Shown here piece by piece: positions 33,526 to 45,087 of a stretch of 64,000 nt of DNA. Below the pieces are notes generated by a model. That model was given only the letters and a program-made list of their open reading frames with translations. It was not told the origin of the DNA and did no database searches. Each line of letters starts with the position of its first letter. The stretch's first letter is position 1. The translations under genes and the position numbers were made by a program. Origin of the DNA: Capra hircus (lineage: Eukaryota > Chordata > Mammalia > Artiodactyla > Bovidae); contig NC_030836.1 of NCBI RefSeq assembly GCF_001704415.2, forward strand, positions 21,240,001 through 21,304,000, given 5' to 3'.

Positions 33526-36231
33526 AACTATTGAATTTTTCACTGAACCTATTTCTTTTTCACTTTTCACTAACATAGTAAATGACAGCACTATCCATCC
33601 AATGATTCAAACTCAGAAGCCTTAGGTGTCACACTAGGTTCTTTATTCCATCAGACTCAGACTCCATGTAAAATCTATTAGCAACTCCCATCCATCAGCT
33701 CTTCCTCCAGACTGCGTTTTGATCCCTTCATTCTTACTCCTCTCATTTGTCACCACCTGTGGTTAGACTGTTTTCCTCTCTGAGTTGACAACTTCAGTAA
33801 TTTTGAGTGTCATCTCCCTTTTCTATTCTTGTCCCTCTCCTTTCCATTCTTCTGACAGCAAGCAACCAACGCATCCTTCATCAATGTAAATTAGATCAGA
33901 TCATCATGAGGTTTAGAATCCTTTGGTGCATTTCCATAGAATAAAAAGCAAATCACTCACCATGGGTCTGTCAGGCTCTTTATGAGCTGCCTATCTACGT
34001 CTGCAATGGCATGTACTCAATGGCATTTTAAATATATGTACAACAGTACAGACACCTGGAGTCTCCACTCCTCAGATATAACATGGTTCCTATCTCAAAA
34101 CTCCTTCACTTTCCAGCGTCCTTGTCTGTCCCGGTCTTTCTTGGCTCTTCCTGGAGCTTGATGCTTCTCGAACTTCAGATTTCAACTTTAAAATCCACTC
34201 TGCAGAGTCTGACCTCCCTATCAGAGAGAGGTCATCACTTCTTCTTCTTTTATTATATTGCCCTGTTACGTCTTCTCAGAAAAAGTATATTAGACATTTT
34301 ACTTGGCTATTGATTTATTTTCTGTGTCCCCTGAAAAGAAAACTCTAGGGGGACAGAGGTCCCAACTTTCTTATTCTTTGACATATTGACATTCTATAAA
34401 TGTGTATTGGTTAATTTACTTAAAACAGTTACTTGGATAGGTATTTCCCAAAGTGTATTTCATGAAATAATAGAATGTTAATGATGGACACAAAAAATTA
34501 TTTCATTAATATCACTAAAATTAGTAAGTGCTGGGAAAATACTTTCCCCAAAGTTTTATATGTGTTTTTTTTCTTTGGTAAATCTAATATATTAATGTGC
34601 ACTGTGAATTTCCAAGAGGGGGACATAATGTATTATATTCTTGTTTTGTCTTGTTATTTTGCATTAAAGCCATATTTAAACTGATCATATTTTACAATAT
34701 GGCAATTTTGATGTGTGTATAATGTATGTTTTTATTTTATTTCATTGTAAAATGGAAGAACATGGATAGAAAATACAGGTTGGAATTTCTTGTCTATTTA
34801 ATATCATTATTTCACTATACTTTTTGTGACTAATTCTTTGTCATTTATACTTTTTTAGTGTTTTCTGATTTTTTAAATAAATGGGCAATCAATAAAAGCA
34901 ACAGATAAGTAATTATTGAGTTTTAATTTAAAAATAAAAATATACTGTCTTACACAATGGTTTTTGCTTTGAACAGATTAAATGAGAAAATAAAATTAGT
35001 CAATGGTGAAGTGTAATGTACAAGGCTATAGATTATCAGGCTCATTAATTAACATAGAGCACCCTCCAAGTCTGTTTAATTGTATTACAGTTTCAAGGAC
35101 TTTTAAGTTACCACTCATCTGACATATAAATAAATTTAAAAAATTTTTTTCACTAGAATTATCATTAAACAGACATTATATAAACAAATAATATGACTTT
35201 TTTTACTCTTGATATAAATAATCTATAACTTTGGATTTATTGACAGATATGGACTTTAGAATAAGGAAGTAAAGAATTGATAAGTTTTTTACATCCAGAT
35301 TTACATATCTGTAATGGATTGATTGCCAATGAGAGAGGGAGAAAAGGAGGAATTTTCAAAGTTGAACCTATAATCTTTCCTAATTCATTAGATTTCAAAC
35401 ACTATATAAACATATTGACTAGGCCTTTACTGAAAATGTTAAGAGAAATTCAGGTAGCTTGCATGAATACCCCAGCCTCAGTTAGATCAGAGTTACTTAT
35501 TCATTGATTAATTTTATAAATATTCACTGTATATCTCCTCCCAGGTACTGGGGATTCAGCAGGGAAAAAGCAAAACAAAACAGGCTTTGCCTCTCATAGA
35601 ATTTATCATCTCATGAGGATTCTCGCTTTCTTTCTCATGAGGAAGACAGATACTAATTAACAGCAATTGAGCAAATAAGCCCATAATTACAGATCTGATC
35701 ATTGAGATAAAAGGAACAGTACAGGGTAAGCACACAGTAGGGCAGCTAATTTAGATTTGAACCTCAGTGTGGCCTGCTTTCAGACATTTGAAAGGTTCAA
35801 TGAATATAATTTCATATTAAATAATTTCTTTTTGGTAAAGGAATGGCTATTATTAAATATAATTTGCTTACAAGTGGCATGTAAATACAAAGGTATAACT
35901 ATATAAATGCATTTGTTCCTGAATTTCTCCTCCACATTATCATTCAAAAGAATGACAACTTAAAAAAGAATGAAAATAATACCTACTCAAGTATATTATC
36001 TTACTATCATCCATGGAAATATTTCCCATTAACACATTTATTAATTTATCTTTCTCTAAAGTAAAAGTCACAGAGATTTTTTAAAGAACATAAAATTAAT
36101 ATTGATTTTGGCATTTGCCCTGTAAGTTTATTTCAGTTTCTGCTATCAGATCTCAATGAGATTTTAAATTTTGTAAAGAGGATAAGAACATGTCAATGAG
36201 GCTGATAATTTATAGTTAAAGGCTCTGCCTT
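33516..36231. other. Unique AT-rich DNA, 2.7 kb
   Basis: No gene recognised. 'cccaggtactggggattcag' near 35542-35561 resembles an old dispersed mammalian repeat but is too short to assign. Confidence 0.45.
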
Positions 36232-36430
36232 TGGTTTCCCAGGTGGCTCAAGTGGTAAGGAATCTGCCTGCCAAAGCAGGAGATGCATGTTCGATCCCAG
36301 GTCAGAAAGATCTCCTGAATGGGAAATGGCAACCCACTCCAGTAATCTTGCCTGGAAAATCCCATGGACAGAGGAGCCTAACAGGCTACAGTCCATAGGG
36401 CCACAAAGAGTTGGACATGGCTGAGCACAC
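36232..36430 (+). mobile_element. Bov-tA SINE
   Basis: Head 'ggctcaagtggtaaggaatc', body 'ccagtaatcttgcctggaaa', tail 'gttggacatggctgagcaca'. Target duplication not convincing. Confidence 0.88.
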
Positions 36431-38193
36431 GCAGGCTTTGTCTTCACCCATTAAAAGAAAGGAAGTAAAATTTAGAATGAAAATTAATAACCCTTTGCTT
36501 CTAGGGAAAAGAAAGAAAATCTCCTTTTCAGACTCAATGACCTTTTTTTTTATTTGGAATCACAAAATGTATCATATTTACCTCCACTTTTAAAAACCTT
36601 TTGAAAATATATAATGAATCCTAGACAGTCTTTCAGGTTAATGGTGATTAGGTAATCTGCTGAAAGTTTTAGACAGATGCATTTGTCAGCCTAACCTTGG
36701 TTTTCGACCTTTAATAAAATCTGAAAAGTCCCTTACTATAAAAATTAATACAGAGTATTCTATAGTTATTTTCTGCCTAGTTGAGGAGTCACAGGAGTTA
36801 TTCTAATTAAATTTAGACATAAATTGGCAAATGTGATTGCATTAGCTATACACAAGATCCTTTAAATACTGATATACTTACATGCTAGTGCATGGAAGTA
36901 ATAATAGACAATAAAACTAATAGATATGTTTTTGATGTGTTTCCAGATTTAATTTAATGACACTTTATGGAGTGTTTACTATGTATATGTGGCATTGTGA
37001 AGGTCACACATTGAGAAATCATTGTTCCTGTGGTTAGTGGCAAATTACTCTCATTTTAAAAATATTGACCTCCAGTTGTATGCCATGGCCCTATGACAGG
37101 TGCAGGCACAGATGTCGAAGTGAAAACATCATAGACAGTAGCACTAAAGAGCTTACAATATCGAAATGAAATTAGGATTCTAGTATAAAAGTTAGGAAAC
37201 TATTGTAAACATAAATAATATCCCCTAAGGAAAAGAAAAATAAATCCCCTAAATACAGAGTATAGACAATGGACCTGGTGTGGCTAACAAAGATGCAAAA
37301 TAAAATAGAGCCAGGCAGTCATGACAGATCCGGGCCAGTAATATAGTCTTGCTCTTAGAAAAAGCACATAAAAACTATGAGAACTTCTGACCCTGCTAAA
37401 GATGAAAAGCCCCTCTAGAGAAGTTCTGATGAAAGCCACTCGTTGAAAACTTGTGGTCAATCTTCAAGGGCCACCCAGTACTCTTAGAAGTCTCCCAACT
37501 GGGGCTTCTTCAGTTTTTGCTACTAAAAATCCATCATCACCTTCACCTTCACTGCACCAATGTACTCTCGGTTCTACCTGAAGGCTGTATATCCCCAGTT
37601 TGCAAATCTTGTAAATGATAAAGCAGTCCTCTTGGTTCAAGATAATCCCAATTCTTTACTGGAATTTATTTCTGATTTAGGACAATGCTATTATAACATT
37701 AGAGCAAACTCAAATTATTTATTCTTTATTATTTATATCATGCCTCATTTAAATATATATGATACAGCAGAAATGAAAAATAAAATTAAGGAATTTATAT
37801 AATAGAAAAGTAACATGGAGGGCAAAGAGATGTTTAGTATGGTGAAACTACTCTTTCTGACACCATAATGGTAGATACGTATCCTTCTACATTTGTAGAA
37901 TATTATACATTCCAGATTGATAGAATGCACAACACCAAGAGTGAACTCTAATGGGAACTATAGACTTTTGCTGATAATGATGTGCTAATATAGGTTCATT
38001 GATTGTAACAAATGTAGCACTTGGTGAGAGATTTTGATAGTATGGGAGGCTGTGTATATGTGGAAGAAGAGAGCACATGGGAAATCTTTGTATCTACTGC
38101 TCAATTTTGCTATGAGTCTAAAACTTCTCTTTAAAAATGTATTTAACAATTGAAAAAAGTAAGATTAAGAAAAATAAAATTTCAAGTCTACTC
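36431..38193. other. Unique AT-rich DNA, 1.8 kb
   Basis: No gene recognised. The frame at 37560-37802 (80 residues) has no known motif. Confidence 0.45.
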
Positions 38194-38209
38194 AAAAATG
38201 CATTCCATA

Positions 38210-38477
38210 CATGTTTCAATGCCATTCTCCCAAATCATCCCACCCTCTCTCTCCCACATGTATAATATCATATAAGAAACGAATCGTCAGTCTAGGTTCA
38301 ATGCAGGATACAGGATGCTTGGGGTTGGTGCACTGGGATAACCCAGAGGGATGGTAAGGGGAGGGAGGTGGGAGGGGGGTTCAGGAGTGGGAACTTATGT
38401 ACACCCATGGCAGATTCATGTTGATGTATGGCACAACCAATACAGTATTGTAAAGTAAATAATAATAATAAATTTTT
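38210..38477 (+). mobile_element. L1 LINE 3' end, 5'-truncated insertion
   Basis: Ruminant L1-type 3' terminal sequence ('gatacaggatgcttgggg', 'gggataacccagagggatgg', 'cagattcatgttgatgtatg', 'aatacagtattgtaaagt') ending in an AAT-rich tail. A perfect 16-bp target duplication, aaaaatgcattccata, lies at 38194-38209 and 38478-38493, so this is a single short insertion of 268 bp. Confidence 0.88.
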
Positions 38478-38694
38478 AAAAATGCATTCCATAAAGGCCC
38501 AGTTAGTTTCTAACAGGGGGCCAATACTATGGCTTTCGACAAGAGAAAGAGGAAATTAGTATCCTTACCTCAGTGTTAGATAAGACCAGGAAGTTATCCT
38601 AATAATGAAGCCTGAGAAAAATTCCCCTTTCTCTCTTGTGTAGGGGAATACAGTGCAACAAATATATCCATAATGCTTCTAAAGTTACTTCTTA

Positions 38695-38720
38695 TGTGTG
38701 TGTGTGTGTGTGTGTGTGTG
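38695..38720. repeat. (GT)13 microsatellite at SINE tail
   Basis: Pure GT run directly abutting the 3' side of the antisense SINE that follows. Confidence 0.95.
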
Positions 38721-38911
38721 AGTAGCTCAATTGTGTCCGATTCTTTATGACCCCATGAACTGAAGCTGGCCAGACTCCTCTGTCCATGGGATTCTCCAGG
38801 CAAGATTACTGGAGTGGGTAGCCATTCTCTCCTCCTAGGGATCTTCCCAACCCAGGGCTCAAACCCAGGTCTCTTTCACTGCAGGAGCCTCCTGAGACAC
38901 CAGGGAAGCCC
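38721..38911 (-). mobile_element. Bov-tA SINE
   Basis: Antisense copy from 'agtagctcaattgtgtccga' to 'gacaccagggaagccc'. The (GT)n tract forms its tail. Confidence 0.9.
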
Positions 38912-39863
38912 TAATGAACAATTCAACTAATGTAATTTTAGAAAATACCGAAATAGTGAATCCTACATGGGCAGCTTTCTGGGGATCTGGATGTTTCAGA
39001 TATAAAATTTAGACCACCTAGAAGGTGTGCTTCTCAAACTGTGTCAAAAACATACCTATAGATGTGAGAGTGTGCAGGGGTATTCAAAATCACAGTTTCG
39101 TCAGTGTCGAACCATTTTAAACATTAATTTTACATTAAAAGAGACATGGCCATAGTGGGACAGTGTACACAATTAGTATAACTTTTCCTCCATATCAAAA
39201 TAAAGAAAAATAAAAAATTATTAAAGTTTTACTCCCTTTTCACAGCAGGTCAGTTAGCTTTGTTCTTCATTTTCCTATGAATACCAATTTACTCTTGTAC
39301 CATTAGTGTGATTTCATTAAAAACATGCAATAATGGTTCCAGAGAAAGGTTTGAAATTTTATGTTTGATATAAGGTTTGTGATGTGTTTCATGGGGTTAC
39401 AAACTTCAGCCAGGCTACACCCTAATTTTCCCTCCAAAGTTCATCTTCCTCTGAGAGCAGCAGGATTTCACTGAAGTGAAAGATGAAGAAACTAAAGATA
39501 GATAGATACAGCAGACATAGAGGAGGAAACTGTGAAAGACAATATGTGGATTAAAAAAATGGGCTGTAGAGTCAGAGAAATCCTTATTTAATACCTGCTG
39601 ATGCCACGTATTAGTTCAATCAATTACTTTACCTCTCTGAGCCTTAATATTCTCATTTGCAAATAAGAATAACAATAATATCCTCTTCATTGGTTGTAAA
39701 GAGGATTATATAATGTGACACTGCTCTGTCCAGTATGATAGTCACTATTCAGTCGTGGTTATTGGGCACTTAAAATTTTAGTACTTGAGATGTGCTAAAA
39801 TGTAAAATATACCCTGGATTTTCAAGATTTAGTTTGAAAAATAATATAAAATATTGCACAAAT
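38912..39863. other. Unique DNA with one MIR
   Basis: Nothing else recognised. Confidence 0.45.
39555..39715 (+). mobile_element. MIR SINE (ancient)
   Basis: Sense MIR pattern: 'gggctgtagagtcagagaaa', 'actttacctctctgagcctt' and 'ctcatttgcaaataagaata'. Ends approximate. Confidence 0.7.
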
Positions 39864-39875
39864 AATTTTCCATAT

Positions 39876-40142
39876 GGAGAAGGAAATGGCAACCCACTCC
39901 AGTATTCTTGCTTGGAGAATCCTGCAGACAGAGGAGCCTGGTGGGCTGCTGTCCATAGGGTCGCACAGAGTCGGACACGACTGAAGCGACTTAGCATGCA
40001 TGCAAGCATTGGAGATGGAAATGGCAACCCACTCCAGTGTTCTTGCCTGGAGAATCCCAGGGACGGCGGAGTCTGGTGGGCTGATGTCTATGGGGTCTCA
40101 CAGTATCGGACATGACTGAAGCGACTCAGCAGCAGCAGCAGC
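39876..40142 (+). mobile_element. Bov-A dimer SINE
   Basis: Two Bov-A units in tandem, each with 'aaatggcaacccactccagt'; the second begins near 40014. It ends in an (AGC)n tail. A perfect 12-bp duplication, aattttccatat, lies at 39864-39875 and 40143-40154. Confidence 0.92.
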
Positions 40143-40154
40143 AATTTTCCATAT

Positions 40155-41152
40155 AGTTTACATTGTTTACATGTTGTAAGTATATGAATATTTTGGATAT
40201 AATGGTTTAATTATATTATGAAAACTAATATCACCTATTTTTTACCTTTTAATGTTTTTATTTTTTAATATTCTTGCTGAAAAGTGGCCAAGTTTGCTTT
40301 CATTTTCCTATTTTACAAGTGAGAAAACTTAAGCTCAGAGAAATTAAGACATTCGAAATTCTAGAAGTAGGGCAAAAATAGAAACAAATGCCAGTCTTCT
40401 GTGATTTTTCTCAGTTAACTGTACTGCCTCTAAAAATCAGCATCACTGCACAGTAACAACAACAACCACAGCATCTTTATTTACCAAGTGCTTTTCATGA
40501 GCCTGATGCTATGAAATGGATCCAGGTATGATCTCATGTTTCACAAATTGAGACAGCAAGGTGCAAAGCGACCTGTATATATTGGCTTCCTGCACTCAGA
40601 TCTCACCCAAAGATTTTGACTTAAATTATGGAGCAAATTAAGGGACCCTGAAATTTGTTTAATCTTCAGTCCTTAAAGTCAGAACCTCTCTGCATCTCCG
40701 AAGCACATGCTAAATTTTGCTTTATAATCCTAGATGATTAACCATTACCCGTGAGCATCTTTTTTCATTTTATCAATGGCTTATGTATTAAATCTGTACT
40801 GTATATATCCTAGTGATTCAAAGTGCAAGGTCTCAAGCCATCCTGGATCTAAAGCTTCTCACTGTGCATTTGGGCAAGTTTATTAATCTCTTCAAGTCAT
40901 ATGTATTTTCATTCTCAAAATATAAAATGATAGAAAGTAAAGGAAGGCAGATAAATGGTCTCTTTTTTAATTCAAAAAGTGCCTTGCATCACTGTTTCGC
41001 TAAAGTTTTATCTTTCAAAGGTGCCAGTGAAAATACAAAAGATAATACCTTCCAAAAGTCATGATTTTAATGAATTTTTCTATCACTTTACATTTTTATT
41101 GTGAACTAAAAATAGGAGCACTGTTCAGCATACCATTGTTTTATCAATATCT
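40155..41152. other. Unique DNA with MIR-like relics
   Basis: MIR-like cores are visible at about 40300-40430 (minus, 'aagtgagaaaacttaagctc') and 40810-40935 (plus, 'catttgggcaagtttattaa'). No gene recognised. Confidence 0.45.
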
Positions 41153-41153
41153 A

Positions 41154-41501
41154 TCAAGCGATGTTGGCAATTTGATCTCTGGTTCCTTTGCCTTTTCTAA
41201 AACCAGCTTGAACATCAGGGAGTTCACGGTTCACGTATTGCTGAAGCCTGGCTGGGAGAATTTTGAGCATTACTTTACTAGCATGTGAGATGAGTGCAAT
41301 TGTGCAGTAGTTTGAGCATTCTTTGGCATTGCCTTTCTTTGGAATTGGAATGAAAACTGACCTTTTCCAGTCCTGCGGCCACTGCTGAGTTTCCCAAATT
41401 TGCTGCCAAATTGAGTGCAGCACTTTCACAGTATCATCTTTCAGGATTTGAAATAGTTCGACTGGAATTCCATTACCTCCAGTAGCTTTGTTCATAGTGC
41501 C
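41154..41501 (-). pseudogene. BovB reverse transcriptase N-terminal fragment (inverted part)
   Basis: The minus strand reads in the BovB frame: 'NGIPVELFQILKDDTVKVLH', 'WPQDWKRSVFIPIPKKGNAK' and 'ELPDVQAGFRKGKGTRDQIA'. These are the fingers motifs that precede motif A of RTE reverse transcriptases. The frame is still open across the inversion junction, giving a 230-residue chimeric frame (41846-41154) whose first half is only the antisense of BovB. Confidence 0.85.
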
Positions 41502-41967
41502 GACTAAGGTCCATATAGTCAAGGCTATGGTTTTTCCTGTGGTCATGTATGGATGTGAGAGTTGGACTGTGAAGAAGGCTGAGCACTGAAGAATTGATGC
41601 GTTTGAACTGTGGTGTTGGAGAAGACTCTTGAGAGTCCCTTGGACTGCAAGGAGATCCAAGCAGTCCATTCTGAAGGAGATCAGCCCTGGGATCTCTTTG
41701 GAAGGAATGATGCTAAAGCTGAAACTCCAGTACTTTGGCCACCTCATGCGAAGAGTTGACTCATTGGAAAAGACTCTGATGCTGGGAGGGATTGGGGGCA
41801 GGAGGAGAAGGGGATGACCGAGGATGAGATGGCTGGATGGCATCACTGACTCAATGGAGGTGAGTCTGAGTGAACTCCGGGAGATGGTGATGGACAGGGA
41901 GGCCTGGCGTGCTGCGATTCATGGGGTCGCAAAGAGTAGGACACGACTGAGCGACTGAACTGAACTG
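41163..41967 (+). mobile_element. BovB LINE with 5' inversion (twin priming)
   Basis: One insertion with a perfect 10-bp target duplication, atcaagcgat, at 41153-41162 and 41968-41977. The 3' part (about 41502-41967) is plus-strand BovB ending in ACTGAACTGA. The 5' part (41163-about 41501) is BovB sequence from the reverse transcriptase fingers in the opposite orientation. The BovB segment between these two parts (motifs A to C and onward) is absent. An inverted 5' part joined to a forward 3' part inside one target duplication is the signature of twin priming as described for L1. Confidence 0.93.
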
Positions 41968-41977
41968 ATCAAGCGAT

Positions 41978-42653
41978 ACCTAGATCGATATGGATATGGT
42001 GTGTTTTATGATTAGTGATTGATTGTTACTGTGTTGTCCTGTTTCCTAAGTGTAAATATCATTGAAAAAACCTCCATGTAAGTTATAATTTAGAAAGAAA
42101 TTAAATTATATGTCTATAAAAACTTTGGCATTATACCTTTATCATATCCTTTTTATGTTTTATACAAGAAACGTAATGGCACCATTTTTATTACTTTTTT
42201 TTTTCCAGAAACATAAACTTTTAAGCATGGGAATTGTCTGTATTGACCTAGCACTGTGTACTTGCTTTGTAATAGCTAACTCCGAGGCAATAAGCTTGCA
42301 ACTTCTCTACGGAAATGATATAGGTTGTAGAATAAGTATAGATAATACTCTCTATACATGGAAGTTTTAAGCCTTATCTTTGGTTGCCATGAAATAAATA
42401 GCATTCAGTCCCATTTGGATGATATTTCCCCAAAACTTTATTTGCAACACTCTAGTACTTTATCCCTCACACTATTAGAAAAGTAATGACCATATATTTT
42501 TAATTTCATCAGTAAACTTGAACCTCTTAGTTACTAACTTCTGTTCACAAAATGGAATAAACACTAACCCTTTCTTTGATATATTGTTACAAATTTTATC
42601 TCTCTGGTTTTCTGGTTTTGGCAACTTCAGTCTCTGTGCCCCAGCAGCTCTAT
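41978..42653. other. Unique DNA
   Basis: No gene or repeat recognised. Confidence 0.45.
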
Positions 42654-42886
42654 GTGTGTCTGTGTGCTTAGTCGCTCAGTCATGTCTGACTCTCTGTGAC
42701 CCTATGGACTGTAGCCCACCAGGCTTCTCTTTCTATGGGATTTTCCCAGCAACAATACTGGAGTGAGTTGCCATTACCTCTTCAGGGAGATTTTCCCAAC
42801 TCAGGGATTGAACCCACCTCTCCTGCCTCTCCTGCATTGGCAGGTGGATTCTCAACCATTCAGCCATTCAGACACCAGGGAAGCCC
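42654..42886 (-). mobile_element. Bov-tA SINE
   Basis: Antisense copy from 'gcttagtcgctcagtcatgt' to 'cagacaccagggaagcccc', with a GTGTCT-type tail. A small duplication (ctcctgcctctcctg) sits in its body near 42820-42835. Confidence 0.88.
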
Positions 42887-43865
42887 CGCCTGAGCAACTA
42901 CTCAAGCATATAAATTGTGTATGTAAAATCCAAATCTCTTTAACCTATGACTGTTAGACTAAGAAAGAGGAGCTATTTAATATTCAAATCCATATGATAA
43001 TACTTAACTGATCTATTTTTCTAATCCTAAAAATACTGTTAATAACAGCACATTACTGAATATATATTTGTTCAATCAGCAGATGTTTTTGAAGTGTTTA
43101 CCCTTTATAACGTACTGTGATACACTCTGTTGCTAGAAAGATTTCTAAGAAATAGTACCAGCCCACAACTAACTGGAATATACTTAAATCAATGTCAATA
43201 TGTTTCATGGAGATAGAGAAAAACAAGCGCATTAAGTGGACTGAGGTGAGGGAGAGCTGAAGACAGGGACTAAGTAAAGATTCACCAGGGAACAATATTT
43301 AAGCTGTCTCTTCAATGAAAACTGGCCTGGTGGACAAGGCAAAAATAGTATTTAGGGGGCTGGGGCAGTCGGTCTATGCAGAGAAATCACTCACAGAGGC
43401 AAATGCAAACACAGATAATTATCAATGATTTGTTTAAGAAATTGTCAATAGTTCTATAAATTGTGTTTCAGGAACATGTTACAAAGGAAGAGACAAAGTT
43501 GGAAAACAGACAGGGCTCAAGAGAAAATCAGAGGTTTATGCATGAGGCAAAAGGAGTCCTCTCTAATATTTGTGAGGCATGAGGGAAGAATATAAACAAA
43601 AATTTTCAGGTCATGTATTACAAATGTTAGAAGTTGTAAGTTGATCTTTTTAAAAAACTTGAATACAGAAAACGTGTGTACAGGTGTACAACCTGAGGTT
43701 CTGACTGATGTAAAAAGTAGCCAAGATCAGGTCTGACTAGTCCTGAAAATGTGTCAGCATTGAGCAAAAGATGATAAAGCAAGATCTGAAAGGTAGGGGG
43801 TGCAGAAGCAAGGACTACTAGTGGGCATATCACCTTAACCCAAAGACTGTCTTCCTGAGAAAAAG
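42887..43865. other. Unique DNA
   Basis: No gene recognised; the 88-residue minus frame at 43627-43893 has no known motif. Confidence 0.4.
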
Positions 43866-44347
43866 TGTTAGGGGAAACACTGAGTGAAGCCACTCACCCT
43901 GAATAGGCACCATGGTTAGTAACCATGTGCATGGGTTATTTGACAACAGGAGGTCCTGGTAAGGAACATGGAACTAACAAGCCACCACCAACTGGAAGAA
44001 TTAGGGAAAAGTTAAAGGAAACAACACATGTCCTACCGCCCCCTGGAATCCTCCTTGTTGGAATCCATCTTGGCTGAGCAATGTGTGTGCCACCAGGAAG
44101 GAACCTGAGTGAGAATGACTGGCCAGAGGCAACCCAGAAACTAACCTGGTCACCATAAAACCCAATGCTTTGTGCCATGTGGCCGTGGAGTCCTCCTGGG
44201 TTCCCTTACCCTCCTGTTCCCCACCAAGCTGCCCCTTCCCAATAAAGTCTCTTGCTTTGTCATCACATGTGTCTCCTTGGATAATTCATTTCCAAGTATT
44301 AGACAAGAGTCCCCTTTGAGGCCCTGGAAGAGGTCCCCTTTCCTGCA
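43866..44347 (+). mobile_element. Solo LTR of an endogenous retrovirus
   Basis: About 480 bp starting TGTTAGGGG and ending near TTCCTGCA, matching the TG...CA rule. A TATA-like ataaaa lies at 44155-44160. An AATAAA polyadenylation signal lies at 44241-44246, followed by a 'ctcttgctttgtcatcaca' U5-type stretch. The TATA-to-AATAAA spacing of about 85 bases suits a gammaretrovirus-like (class I) LTR. No internal retroviral genes adjoin it on either side. A flanking duplication was not resolved, so the ends are approximate. Confidence 0.65.
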
Positions 44348-45087
44348 ATAAAAGGATGTAGCCAGAGAGAACCCTATGGTTCCCTCTAAATTTCAGTGAC
44401 ATGGGCAGAAATGCCCCTTGCTTGAGTCTAAGACTGACAGCCTTATGAGCCTGGACCGTAAGAGTTTGGACCTTTTCTGAAGCCTGAAGAGGGCCTTTGA
44501 GGGTTTTCAGTGGTGACTGTCTTGCATAACATTTTTTAGTGTTTGGATAACTATAAACTAGTGAAGGTCACAGACAGGAAAACTTTCTTCTTAATGTACA
44601 TATGGTAACCTGCTTTGAAAGGACTCATTTATTAAAGTGTTGCATGACAGATAGAATTGGAATTAAAGTGTACATTGCTATTTATCATGTATAATGTTTT
44701 ATTATTTAAAAAACCTTCAAAAACCACATCAAGCTGTGGATTTAATCCTGATAATGGTCACTCTGAACGTGGAAAGTAATTGACTTCCCACAAAGATTTG
44801 TAAAAGTCTATGCTGAGCCTCATACACTCTTGATGAGAGACGGCAGAAAGGAAAGAGATGAGGTTCAAAAGATGTAGACTTGGAAAGTGATTCCAGGTAG
44901 TCTGGTTTTCAAATAGCCCAAACCTATCTGTTTGTACATATTCTTTAAGAACACAGAGAATATCAAAAGGTCCTCCAGTAATTAATTCTCTGCTTTATAA
45001 TTGTTTGTCTGCACAATGACTCATATGGTTTATTGATATAAGAATGGTGTTGAAACATAGTAGAGTTTAGATCTCAAAAAAAGAAAA
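44348..45087. other. Spacer between two LTR-like segments
   Basis: No gag, pol or env-like frame seen, so the two LTR-like segments are probably independent. Confidence 0.4.
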
